Positions 8,460-16,536 of a stretch of 34,171 nt of DNA are shown here, in pieces. A program made the translations under genes and the position numbers. Below the pieces are notes generated by a model. The model ran no database searches, was not told the DNA's origin, and saw only the letters and a list, made by a program, of their open reading frames with translations. The DNA is from Eubacterium sp. CAG:252 (GTDB lineage Bacteria; Bacillota; Clostridia; Lachnospirales; Lachnospiraceae), in NCBI GenBank assembly GCA_000436535.1, contig FR886327.1, positions 1-34,171 on the forward strand. Direction: 5' to 3'. How positions within the stretch are numbered: position 1 is the first letter of the stretch; each line of letters starts with the position of its first letter.

Positions 8460-9788
8460 GTGTATGAAATAATAAAAAACTTAAAAGGTAAAGGTGCTAA
8501 TAAAAACATAAAATATCTGTTCATATTAGTGGCAGCTGGAGTGCTCATAGTACTTAAGCTTATTATGTCAGGTAATGAACAGGACTATATAACAGGTAAG
8601 ATAAAAAGACCGGAACCGGGAGAAGATGCTAAAAGTGTTGAACTGGATGTCTATGATGAGAATGGTAATAAGCAGACAACTATTAACACATATATTGAGC
8701 CAAGAAAGATGTCAGAAGAGGAAACGGATGTCTGCTTTGATAATGCATATGAAGAGCTTATAAGCAATATGTTAAAAGATAATATTTCGACAGATTGTAT
8801 TACAAAAAATCTGTATATGCCTGATAAGCTTGCAGACGGACTTATATATGTAAGCCTGTATCCATCGGATTATTCGGTTATTGACTATGACGGAACTGTC
8901 CATAATGAACTTATGGAAAAAGAGGATATTAAAGAAGTAGCCATATCCTATATTATGCAGTATGAGGAATATGACAGGCAAGGCATAATAGAGCTTACAG
9001 TAAGACCGATAGGTGCGGAAACGTATTATAGGCCAGATGATAATAATGTGACAGATAATGATGGAAAGGCAACAGACGGCGTGCTGTCGGGAAAGTCCGG
9101 GCAGAGTACTGCTCAGAAGGTTATTGACAGTTCAGTTAATAAGGACACGACTGGGTCAGAGGCACAACTTCCAGATAGTATTGCCGGTAAAAATGTGTAC
9201 TATGGGTATTCCAAGGAAAAGACATCATATATGGCATACATTTTTCTTATAGCAGCAGTTGTGGCGCTTGTAGTGTATAAAAGAAAAAATAAGGGTGTAA
9301 ATGGGCAGAAGCAGCGTATAAAGGAGCTTCAATATGATTATTCAGAGCTGATAGCAAAGCTTACACTTCTTCTTGGTGCAGGTATGACTATACGAAAAGC
9401 ATGGCAGAAGATGGTTGATGATTATCTTAAAAAGAAAGAGGCTGGCGGCGCCGTAAAGGCAGTATATGAGGAAATGTATATAACGGACTGTCATATAAAG
9501 GCAGGAATATCAGAATATGAAGCTTATGAAGAATTCGGACACAGGTGTGGTACAAGGGAATATCTTAAGCTCGCTTCGCTTTTACAGACTAATCTTAAAA
9601 GAGGAACAAACCGTTTAAGAGAGCTTCTTTATCAGGAGTCTTATGATGCATTTGAACAGAGAAAAAATCTGGCAAAGCAGAAGGGCGAGGAGGCTACAAC
9701 AAGGCTTCTGATACCTATGATAATGATGCTGCTGGTTGTGATGGTTATCATTATGTTTCCGGCGGTTATGAGTTTTTATCTTACTTAA
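8460..9788 (+). CDS. tadC: TadC-like T2SSF protein with a large N-terminal extracytoplasmic domain
   Basis: The 442-residue protein is much longer than usual TadC proteins (about 300). Residues 19-36 form a membrane helix, and residues 37-257 look soluble and extracytoplasmic, with acidic and Asn/Thr-rich linkers such as PDDNNVTDNDGKATD. A second helix lies at about 258-275, then the T2SSF domain (YDYSELIAKLTLLLGAGMTI; FGHRCGTREYLKLASLLQ), and a last helix at 418-440. The extra domain would sit beside the emerging pilus. GTG at 8460 is used as start because AGGAGAGG lies 7 nt upstream. It closes the platform gene block; 179 nt without a clear promoter or terminator separate it from flp. Confidence 0.87.
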   Translation: MYEIIKNLKGKGANKNIKYLFILVAAGVLIVLKLIMSGNEQDYITGKIKRPEPGEDAKSVELDVYDENGNKQTTINTYIEPRKMSEEETDVCFDNAYEELISNMLKDNISTDCITKNLYMPDKLADGLIYVSLYPSDYSVIDYDGTVHNELMEKEDIKEVAISYIMQYEEYDRQGIIELTVRPIGAETYYRPDDNNVTDNDGKATDGVLSGKSGQSTAQKVIDSSVNKDTTGSEAQLPDSIAGKNVYYGYSKEKTSYMAYIFLIAAVVALVVYKRKNKGVNGQKQRIKELQYDYSELIAKLTLLLGAGMTIRKAWQKMVDDYLKKKEAGGAVKAVYEEMYITDCHIKAGISEYEAYEEFGHRCGTREYLKLASLLQTNLKRGTNRLRELLYQESYDAFEQRKNLAKQKGEEATTRLLIPMIMMLLVVMVIIMFPAVMSFYLT

Positions 9789-9967
9789 TGTAGTGTAATT
9801 GTTACTTGGGTGTTTAAGATGTTATGGCGGTTATGGTTTTTCTTATATAGCTAAATGAGATTGAAATTATTAATAAATAGTTAAATGTTGAGGTGTAGTT
9901 TTATATTACAAAAAAGGATGTAAGTATTGGAAATGAAAAGTATTTATAAATACAGGAGGTATACATT

Positions 9968-10240
9968 ATGGTTAGAAATACACAGTTAGAAAGTATGGCA
10001 GTAGCACAGACGGCAGCAGGCAGAATGGTTGTGGCAGGAGTAAAGCCGGCAGCAAAAATCTGCCGCAGAATTAAGGCTGATGTAAAGCAGTTCTTAGCAG
10101 AAGAAGACGGAATGGGAGTGGTAGAGATTGTTCTTATTATTATTGTTCTAATAGGGTTGGTAATTGTATTTAAGAGTCAGATAACAGCGCTTGTTAATAA
10201 GCTTTTATCAAAGATGACAAGTCAGGCAAATAAGATATAA
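9968..10240 (+). CDS. flp: Flp-type type IVb pilin
   Basis: A 90-residue prepilin, the likely main pilus subunit. A long charged leader ends in AEEDG; cleavage after G would leave MGVVEIVLIIIVLIGLVIVF, which has Glu at +5 followed by an unbroken hydrophobic helix, the hallmark of type IVb pilins. The mature protein would be about 42 residues, a small Flp size. The leader of about 48 residues is long for Flp pilins but fits the Flp1-like forms of clostridia. Its ribosome site is the strongest in the locus (AGGAGG, 7 nt from ATG), consistent with high output. A long hairpin follows at 10265-10332. Confidence 0.92.
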   Translation: MVRNTQLESMAVAQTAAGRMVVAGVKPAAKICRRIKADVKQFLAEEDGMGVVEIVLIIIVLIGLVIVFKSQITALVNKLLSKMTSQANKI

Positions 10241-10264
10241 TTGCGGGTAATCGTTAGGTAAGAA

Positions 10265-10332
10265 ATGGCGTGGATACTGCACATGATGGATATATATAAA
10301 TATACATACCAGATGTGCAGTATCACAGCCAT
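10265..10332 (+). other. Long intercistronic hairpin after flp
   Basis: A perfect 12-bp inverted repeat, GATACTGCACAT at 10273-10284 and ATGTGCAGTATC at 10313-10324, extends outward past a 3x3 internal loop by a further 5 bp (ATGGC 10265-10269 with GCCAT 10328-10332). No T-run follows, so it is not a standard intrinsic terminator. It lies between the pilin gene and the large DUF5702 gene and could protect the flp mRNA 3' end or damp transcription of downstream genes. Confidence 0.75.
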
Positions 10333-10359
10333 AATAACTTAAGTGTGGGGCAGGCAGAT

Positions 10360-12429
10360 ATGAGTAAGGCAACAGTGATGAGAATATCAAAAGCAATTAA
10401 TTACAACAATATGTGCAGGGCGCAGATTACAGTTATGGCAACGCTGGTGTTTATGATAGTCATATCATTTGTGACAACATGTGTAAATGCAGCGGCTATG
10501 TCAGGCTACAACACAGTTATAAAGCAGACGTGCAGCTTATCAGATGAGTCAGTGTTTACTGCTTACAGTAACGATATGCTAAGGCAGTTTGATATATTTG
10601 CATTGAAAAAATCGGACATAATAAATGATAAAGTAAACCAGTATATCAAAACCAGTATTAACACACATTCGAAGGATATACAGCTTGTTAATGCGCAGTA
10701 TGATGAGTACAGATATATGACGGATAATGGTGGATACGGCGTGGAGGAGCAGATAGTACGCTATATGCAAAGCGGCGGCTATATAGATGTAATAAGGGAT
10801 TACAATTCTGTAAAGGATGGCATAAAGCAGTCGGACAGTGTAAGTAAGGTGTCTTCGGATATTGTTGAAGTAAAGGACACAGCGCAGGAAAGCTGGATTG
10901 ATATGAAGCAGCTTATAAATGTGTGTGATAACATAGGGGACAAAGAAGATGAGTTGCAGCAATATGCAAAACAGCTTGTTAATACTGTGAATACTCTTAA
11001 GGAAGAAGAATTAATGCAGGATGAGCTGGATAATACGAAGAAAGATATTGCAGAAAATGTAGAAGAAATCAGGGATGCAGCAGATGAGATAAAAGATATG
11101 TCTTATAAGATATACGACATAATCGACACATACGAAGGGCATATGACAGACACCACACAGCAGATAAGTGCAAGCTATGAAGCACTGGAAAGGCATAAAG
11201 AAGAATTGGGGGATACTGTATATTCTGCAATGAAGGATGATATTAATAATATGGAGTCTGGTGGTGAGGAACAGAACGGGTCGCCGGTGGATGTGGTAGA
11301 AGCTGCTGTTGATAATGATATTTCTGTGCTTGATGAATTGTTGAAAAAATCAGACATAAATATCAGGCAGGAGGAAAGCATAGATAACATAATAAATATG
11401 TCTGGAAATGTGCAGAGGTTATGTGGTGAACTTAAAGTAAGAGAGGTGGCAGACAGATACCGTGAGTATATTGATGAGGATGACAGTAAGCCGGATATAA
11501 ATGTACTGACAAGAATATATAAGCTTTTTAAAGAGGGAATAACCGGACTTGTCATAGATACGGATATATCAGACAAGACGATTGAATATGACAATCTTGC
11601 TGACAGTGTTGTGACCGGAACGGCTTGCGATGATATATCAAACTTAAGTATAAGGTCGGCGCTTGTTAATGAATACATTATATCAAGGTTTCAGAACTAT
11701 ACAGATTACATAGACAGTGAGAATAAAGGTACAAAGGACATTTTATCTGAGGACAGACTTCTTGATTATGAAACGGAATATATTCTGTGTGGAGGGAAGT
11801 CTGACAAAGACAATCTTTGCGAAGTTATAACTAAGCTTTCGCATATAAGAGAGGGGGCTAATCTTTTATATCTTATAACTGACAGTCAGAAGAAAAATGA
11901 ATGTTTTACGCTTGCAGTACAGCTTCTCGGTTATACAGGAAATATGGTGCTTATTAAAGCGGCTCAGTATCTGATTATGACACTGTGGGCATATGCAGAG
12001 TCAATAGTCGAGCTTAGAGGTCTGTATAGCGGTGAAAGCATAAGCATAATTAAAAATGCAGGTGACTGGGAAACTGACATAAATGGTCTTATTAATCTTG
12101 GCAGGGAAAATATATCCTCCGGTTCTGTGCAGTGGCTTAAAAATTCAGGAAAAAACAGGAAAGGCACAGTGCAGCCAGATGATAAAGAAACAGATGAAAT
12201 ACTTAGCCTTGACTATGCCGGTTATTTAAGAATTCTTCTGCTTATGCAGAATGGCACGACAAGAAATGCGCGGGTTATGTCAGCAATGGAGCTTGTAATG
12301 GTGGCACTTGGACATAATGACTTTAGGATGAAGGATTATATATATGAAGCTGACGGAACAGCCACATTTGCTTATGTAAAAAATGGACAGCAGTACACAC
12401 AGAAGCTGTCATATTCATATGTATCATAA
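10360..12429 (+). CDS. DUF5702 (TadG-like) membrane-anchored Tad locus protein
   Basis: A 689-residue protein with one N-terminal membrane helix (about 24-47, CRAQITVMATLVFMIVISFV) and a long, helical, acidic extracytoplasmic part. The start of that part, SVFTAYSNDMLRQFDIFALKK, matches the conserved pattern of DUF5702 proteins, which occur in tad loci of Lachnospiraceae. Residues 120-330 are rich in heptad-like charged helices and are probably coiled coil. The RAQITV segment before the helix resembles a TadE/TadG-type pseudopilin N-terminus. ATG at 10360 is chosen because GGGGCAGG is 5 nt upstream; GTG 10315 falls inside the hairpin. A minor pilin or tip/scaffold role is inferred from position. 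Confidence 0.75.
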   Translation: MSKATVMRISKAINYNNMCRAQITVMATLVFMIVISFVTTCVNAAAMSGYNTVIKQTCSLSDESVFTAYSNDMLRQFDIFALKKSDIINDKVNQYIKTSINTHSKDIQLVNAQYDEYRYMTDNGGYGVEEQIVRYMQSGGYIDVIRDYNSVKDGIKQSDSVSKVSSDIVEVKDTAQESWIDMKQLINVCDNIGDKEDELQQYAKQLVNTVNTLKEEELMQDELDNTKKDIAENVEEIRDAADEIKDMSYKIYDIIDTYEGHMTDTTQQISASYEALERHKEELGDTVYSAMKDDINNMESGGEEQNGSPVDVVEAAVDNDISVLDELLKKSDINIRQEESIDNIINMSGNVQRLCGELKVREVADRYREYIDEDDSKPDINVLTRIYKLFKEGITGLVIDTDISDKTIEYDNLADSVVTGTACDDISNLSIRSALVNEYIISRFQNYTDYIDSENKGTKDILSEDRLLDYETEYILCGGKSDKDNLCEVITKLSHIREGANLLYLITDSQKKNECFTLAVQLLGYTGNMVLIKAAQYLIMTLWAYAESIVELRGLYSGESISIIKNAGDWETDINGLINLGRENISSGSVQWLKNSGKNRKGTVQPDDKETDEILSLDYAGYLRILLLMQNGTTRNARVMSAMELVMVALGHNDFRMKDYIYEADGTATFAYVKNGQQYTQKLSYSYVS

Positions 12430-12485
12430 AATCAGTGCCTCTTTATGTGCAGATATTCAGAGTGGAATTAAAAGAAAGGAGAAAG

Positions 12486-12502
12486 ATAAGACTTAATCTT
12501 AT
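12486..12502 (+). other. Hairpin between the Shine-Dalgarno and start codon of the TadE-like gene
   Basis: AAGGAG at 12476-12481 is 33 nt before the first usable ATG (12515), and an in-frame stop at 12494-12496 rules out an earlier start. A 6-bp stem, ATAAGA-CTTAA-TCTTAT at 12486-12502, occupies the gap and would bring the two closer to about 16 nt when folded. No other ribosome site is visible. Confidence 0.45.
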
Positions 12503-12514
12503 TCGTGTGTAAGT

Positions 12515-13495
12515 ATGATGTTTATAACGCCAAAAATATATAAACATAGTACATCCTCTGCCGTTTTATTAGAAGATCATAAAACAGAAGAATATCGTGA
12601 TAAAGGGGCATGCATATCATTGGTGGATTTAAAGGCATCTTCAACATTAGAGGCGGCTTTAGTACTTCCAATATTTATATATGCGGTCATGGCAGTAATG
12701 TATTTTATACAGATTATGGCAGTGCGTTCACATATCAATGATGCTTTATATATGACACTGAAAAAATGCGCCGGATATGCTTATATATATGAAAATTATG
12801 CAGAATATGCAGGTGAGAAAGCACTGGAAGGGGGAGTTGCCGACAGCGGCACTATTGATAGTGCAAGTGGAGCTATTAAAAATGGAATGGCTGTGGAAAC
12901 CGTGCGCAGAATATTTATAAAAGAGCTTGGTGAAGATTATGCCAAACAAAATAATATTGTCAATGGCAGTGCAGGGATAATATTTATAAGTTCAAGAGTA
13001 TTACAGGGCAATTCTGTAATAGATATAAAAGTATCTTATTACATAAAAAATCCTTTTGACATATTTGGCGGTGCTAAAGTAAAGATTGCTGACCGTATGC
13101 GAGTAAATGCGTGGCTTGGAGAGGAAAAGGATGACTATAGCTCACAGCAGACTAATACAGAGTATGTATACATAACAGCAGGTGGTGAAGTGTATCACAC
13201 AGATGAACAGTGTACGTATTTGCTTCGTTATATAAAGCAGTGTGACAGAGCGGACATTAATAACTTAAGAAATAGTTCGGGCGCAAAGTATTATAGCTGT
13301 CAGTTGTGTAGTCCGGATGATAAATCATATGGGAAGTCAGGTGGCAGCTATGAGGTTTCAGAGCAGGTATATTACACAGAATATGGAACACGCTTTCACA
13401 GTGATAGTATGTGCAGTGAGCTAAGACGTGATATCCAGAAGGTGAGAAAGTCAAGCGTTGCGGACTGGAGGTTGTGTGAAAAGTGCAGGGGATGA
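12515..13495 (+). CDS. TadE-like pseudopilin with two C-terminal Cys-His repeats
   Basis: The 326-residue product has a charged leader of about 40 residues and then KASSTLEAALVLPIF, a TadE-type pseudopilin motif with Glu at +5 of a possible A|SSTLE cut, followed by a membrane helix. The middle (70-205) is an extracytoplasmic alpha/beta part. The C-terminus carries two similar units at about 217-265 and 283-326: VYITAGGEVYHTDEQC...YSCQLC and VYYTEYGTRFHSDSMC...RLCEKC. Each has aromatic-His, a Cys five residues later, and a closing CxxC, so each could hold one metal ion or disulfides. This unit recurs in secreted Firmicute proteins. The stop lies 2 nt before the next gene's start. Confidence 0.8.
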   Translation: MMFITPKIYKHSTSSAVLLEDHKTEEYRDKGACISLVDLKASSTLEAALVLPIFIYAVMAVMYFIQIMAVRSHINDALYMTLKKCAGYAYIYENYAEYAGEKALEGGVADSGTIDSASGAIKNGMAVETVRRIFIKELGEDYAKQNNIVNGSAGIIFISSRVLQGNSVIDIKVSYYIKNPFDIFGGAKVKIADRMRVNAWLGEEKDDYSSQQTNTEYVYITAGGEVYHTDEQCTYLLRYIKQCDRADINNLRNSSGAKYYSCQLCSPDDKSYGKSGGSYEVSEQVYYTEYGTRFHSDSMCSELRRDIQKVRKSSVADWRLCEKCRG

Positions 13496-13497
13496 TT

Positions 13498-13929
13498 ATG
13501 TTTAAAAATATATATCTTATGATGTGTCTTATCCTTCTTTCATATAAGGATATAAAAAGCAGGTTAGTTCCGGTTATATGGCTTATATTGATAGGGGCAG
13601 GAATTCCGGTTATATATGTCTATGATTATATGATAAATGGTAATGTGCCTGATTATATAAGGCTTATTATAGCGGCTGTGATTATGGCACTGCTTGTTGT
13701 AGTGTCATTGTTTACGTCTTTAATAGGCGAGGCGGACGGAATAATAATAGGTTATGTCTGCTTTCTTATGGATGTATATGCAGCGGTGACAGCCGTACTT
13801 ATATCGTTTGTGCTGCTTACGGTTACAGGCGGAGTGCTGATGGCTTTTAAGAAAATAAAGCTGAAAACGGCAGTTCCGTATATACCATTTCTGCTTGTGG
13901 CATATATTATAACGCTTATATTTACATAG
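13498..13929 (+). CDS. Second A24 prepilin peptidase-like protein
   Basis: A 143-residue membrane protein with the A24 pattern: first aspartate in LSYKDIKSRLVP, second in the loop IGEADGIIIG, where GEAD stands in place of the usual GxGD. Hydrophobic segments fit four to five helices. Start 13498 is taken because AGGGG at 13487-13491 lies 6 nt upstream; a GTG at 13483 would overlap the preceding gene. It is flanked by the two TadE-like pseudopilin genes, so it may serve them while the tadV product processes Flp. The changed motif (Ala for Gly before Asp) leaves activity uncertain. Confidence 0.75.
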   Translation: MFKNIYLMMCLILLSYKDIKSRLVPVIWLILIGAGIPVIYVYDYMINGNVPDYIRLIIAAVIMALLVVVSLFTSLIGEADGIIIGYVCFLMDVYAAVTAVLISFVLLTVTGGVLMAFKKIKLKTAVPYIPFLLVAYIITLIFT

Positions 13930-14060
13930 TTTATGAGAGTATTTGTAATACGAATAAAAACAACTTATTTTATGTGTTTTTAATTTAGATACTGCTTCGT
14001 GAATAATTCAGGTTAATTTATAGTAACAAAGAAAATATTTGTAGATTGTAATAATGAGTA

Positions 14061-14069
14061 TGCTATATT
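14061..14069 (+). promoter_or_regulatory. Possible extended -10 promoter upstream of the second pseudopilin
   Basis: TGCTATATT at 14061-14069 matches an extended -10 element, with no good -35. Initiation near 14076 would be inside the longer version of the next reading frame and would force use of the start at 14132. Confidence 0.3.
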
Positions 14070-14131
14070 TGTATAAACGTATATATTTGTATATAAAGTG
14101 CATTACAAAACAGGAAAAGGAGGCGGAATGT

Positions 14132-14545
14132 ATGCATACAGTCGAAAATGCAGTAATAATACCGTTATTTACATTAATAATTATAGCGCTTATCAGTGTA
14201 AGCGGTTATATGTATGACAGGGTGACAATACGAAATATACTAAGTCAGACAGCTATAGAATGTTCCAAGCCAATGACAGATGATGAGCGGCAGCAGCTAT
14301 TAAATCGCAGTAAAAAATATATAGAAGAAAAGACAATGTTTGTTAAGAATATAAGTGTTGGGATTAGTGGCGGAAGCAATAATACAGACAAGCTTGTATG
14401 CAGTGCGCGCTGGCCTTTAAGTATAGGTTACTTTGGAATAAGAACGGGAAATATAAGCATAAGTCAGGAAGTGCGTAAAAATAAGGCGGAGGAGCTTATA
14501 AGAAAAACAAATATTATTATGAATGTGTTAAAAAATAATGCCTGA
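14132..14545 (+). CDS. TadE/TadF-like pseudopilin
   Basis: The 137-residue form begins MHTVENAVIIPLFTLIII, i.e. the TVE motif and membrane helix of TadE/TadF proteins, followed by a small extracytoplasmic domain. GGAGG at 14119-14123 is 8 nt before this ATG. The frame is open back to ATG 14054, which would add a 26-residue Lys/Tyr-rich leader ending in EKEAEC; no ribosome site is seen there. With the long form, a cut C|MHTVE would put Glu at +5 as in Flp, so the strong start produces a protein that begins exactly where processing would have occurred. It is preceded by about 120 nt without a feature and followed by the FHA gene. Confidence 0.7.
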   Translation: MHTVENAVIIPLFTLIIIALISVSGYMYDRVTIRNILSQTAIECSKPMTDDERQQLLNRSKKYIEEKTMFVKNISVGISGGSNNTDKLVCSARWPLSIGYFGIRTGNISISQEVRKNKAEELIRKTNIIMNVLKNNA

Positions 14546-14638
14546 TACGTGAAATTAGTGTCCGTGCGCACCTGACACAACATTTAATATATTATAAATG
14601 TCAGCATACATAAAATGTGCGCAGAAATGAGGAACAGG

Positions 14639-16258
14639 ATGGAAGAAATATTAGAAAACGAAATATGTGTAAGATATGAGCGGAATAATGGTGTTAATTA
14701 TGCGGTTATAGATACTAAGGAGGAGTGGAAATGTGAAGACGATTATGAGGTTAAAATGCTTATGCTTAATACACCGGAGTATTTTCTTCACATTACTATG
14801 AATTATATTGATGAAAAAAACAGCATATATTATGATATTTCGTCAAAACAGCAGCTTAGTAAGCTGTTTGAGTATGGAAAGGTGACGATGGAGGATGTAA
14901 AGTCACTGTTTTATAATATAAGCAGGATGGTAAGAGTGGTGGACGAGTATATGCTTAATCTTGACAGGGTTATACTTAATCCACAGGATATCTATGTTTC
15001 ACTTTCTGATAAGAAGTATAGTTTTATGTATTCACCAGTTGCAGGCGAAAAAGACTTCTATGATAAAATGCGTTCGCTGTTTGAATATATATTAGAAAGG
15101 TTCGACCATTCTGTCAAAAAGTCAAGCCTTGTAAAATTCTATGAAATATATCAGCGTATTCTGGTGAGAGATTATACGCCAGATAAGCTTATGGAGTTTT
15201 TTGACGATGAAAATGAGGGTATACATATTATTAATGAGGAAGATTTAACAGATGGCAGAGCAGATAATGCCTATGGTGAGGATAATGCCTATGGCAGAGA
15301 TAGAGCTTATGGAGAAGATAATGCCGATGGTAAAAATAATGATTATGTTGAAGATATAAATTATGCTGGAAACAATAATTATAATAACAACAATAACTTT
15401 GAAGGCACAGTAATAAAAGATGTAATGCCAGAAATAATAAACACTGATAAGCCCGACAAGAGAAGTAAAAAAACAACATTTATAATAAAGGCGGTTGCGA
15501 CGGTGCTCGTGCTTAATGCCATTGTCAGTATGTTTTTTAAGTCTTATGCAGTCATAAAGATTAGTAATACAGCTTCAATAATATGTATTATAGTAGGACT
15601 TGCAATATTCTATATTACAGATAAAGCGGCAAAGGTTATAGGCGAACTTATAAATGAGGATAAGGTGACAGAGGATGAATTAATACCATACAGGCTGCAT
15701 AATTATGGGAATAAAACAGAAAATGGCATAGCAGAAGATAAGGCATCAGAAGCGCAGGTAAATACAGGTTTGGATAATGAATATGGAAAGCAGAAAGACA
15801 ATAACGAATATGATAATATAGTTATGGCAAAAGTTATTGATGAGGAAGAAGAACAGCCTGCACAGTATGGTAATACAATGCTTTTAAGCGATTATCTTAA
15901 TATGCTTAAGGATAATAAACTGACACTTAAGATAACGGATACTGACAGTGAAATTCCTTTATATGTTAAAAAAGCCGATGGATATGAAGCGGTTACAGAA
16001 AAGCTTGAGCCGGACAGTTATCCATGCACGATAGGAAGTCTTGAGGAAAGTTCAGATATATACATAGCTTCTCCTATTATAAGTAAAATGCATGCCTGCA
16101 TAATTAAAGATGAGGACAAGTTCTATATAGAGGATATGAATTCTACTAATGGCACATTTATTAATGGTGAAAGGATAGCTATGCATAATAAAATGTGTTT
16201 ATCAGATGGGGATGCGCTTCGCATAGCTTCGTATGAATTCGTGGTGAAGCTATCTTGA
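14639..16258 (+). CDS. DUF6382 and FHA domain membrane protein of the Tad locus
   Basis: A 539-residue protein with three parts. The N-terminal 190 residues (VNYAVIDTKEEW, YFLHITMNYID, MVRVVDEYMLNLDRVILNPQ) look like DUF6382, a degenerate kinase-like fold I know from clostridial FHA proteins. A Tyr/Asn/Asp-rich repeat linker and two membrane helices (about 278-300 and 305-330) follow. The last 90 residues form an FHA domain: TIGSLEESSDIYIASPIISKMHACI, then the STNGTFINGERI core. FHA domains bind phosphothreonine. Both soluble ends would be cytosolic if both helices cross. Start 14639 is chosen because GAGG lies 6 nt upstream. It is the last gene of the Tad locus and could bring Ser/Thr-kinase control. 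Confidence 0.83.
   Translation: MEEILENEICVRYERNNGVNYAVIDTKEEWKCEDDYEVKMLMLNTPEYFLHITMNYIDEKNSIYYDISSKQQLSKLFEYGKVTMEDVKSLFYNISRMVRVVDEYMLNLDRVILNPQDIYVSLSDKKYSFMYSPVAGEKDFYDKMRSLFEYILERFDHSVKKSSLVKFYEIYQRILVRDYTPDKLMEFFDDENEGIHIINEEDLTDGRADNAYGEDNAYGRDRAYGEDNADGKNNDYVEDINYAGNNNYNNNNNFEGTVIKDVMPEIINTDKPDKRSKKTTFIIKAVATVLVLNAIVSMFFKSYAVIKISNTASIICIIVGLAIFYITDKAAKVIGELINEDKVTEDELIPYRLHNYGNKTENGIAEDKASEAQVNTGLDNEYGKQKDNNEYDNIVMAKVIDEEEEQPAQYGNTMLLSDYLNMLKDNKLTLKITDTDSEIPLYVKKADGYEAVTEKLEPDSYPCTIGSLEESSDIYIASPIISKMHACIIKDEDKFYIEDMNSTNGTFINGERIAMHNKMCLSDGDALRIASYEFVVKLS
15263..15334 (+). repeat. 18-bp tandem repeat inside the FHA gene
   Basis: Four units of 18 bp at 15263, 15281, 15299 and 15317 encode the hexapeptides DNAYGE, DNAYGR, DRAYGE and DNADGK, with a decayed fifth unit (NNDYVE) after them. 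The first two units are nearly identical at the DNA level (GATAATGCCTATGG). The repeat sits in the acidic linker between the N-terminal domain and the membrane helices and can change length in-frame. Confidence 0.8.
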
Positions 16259-16536
16259 TTATATGTTTTTTGTTATATGACTGTTGTTTTATGAAGAGAT
16301 ATAATGATGTTGTGGTCAAAAGCACTCTTTAATAATCTTGTAGTTTATCCCCTTAATATCTACTTGTGAATATATCTTCCGATGTCAATACCTACAGATT
16401 ACTTGATATAATCATATCGCCAAATTGACACATATATGATACAATCAAATTTACGGTAAAAATAAAAGCCTGTCACTGTCAGGTGTTTTGATTATGTATA
16501 GAATAGTAAATAGCGGTGTATGGAGGACAAGAAAGT

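Noticed and set aside
8006..8548. 180-codon minus-strand open frame across the tadB/tadC junction
   Set aside because: His/Tyr/Ile-rich shadow with no recognisable motif, opposite two well-supported Tad genes.
11175..11678. 167-codon minus-strand open frame opposite the DUF5702 gene
   Set aside because: Ser-rich composition typical of an antisense shadow, no ribosome site, and the plus-strand gene has clear domain and context support.
16426..16454. TTGACA upstream of the flavodoxin/SCP2 gene as a promoter
   Set aside because: The position 17 bp downstream reads AATTTA, and the nearby TACAAT is only 9 bp away, so no acceptable -10 fits.
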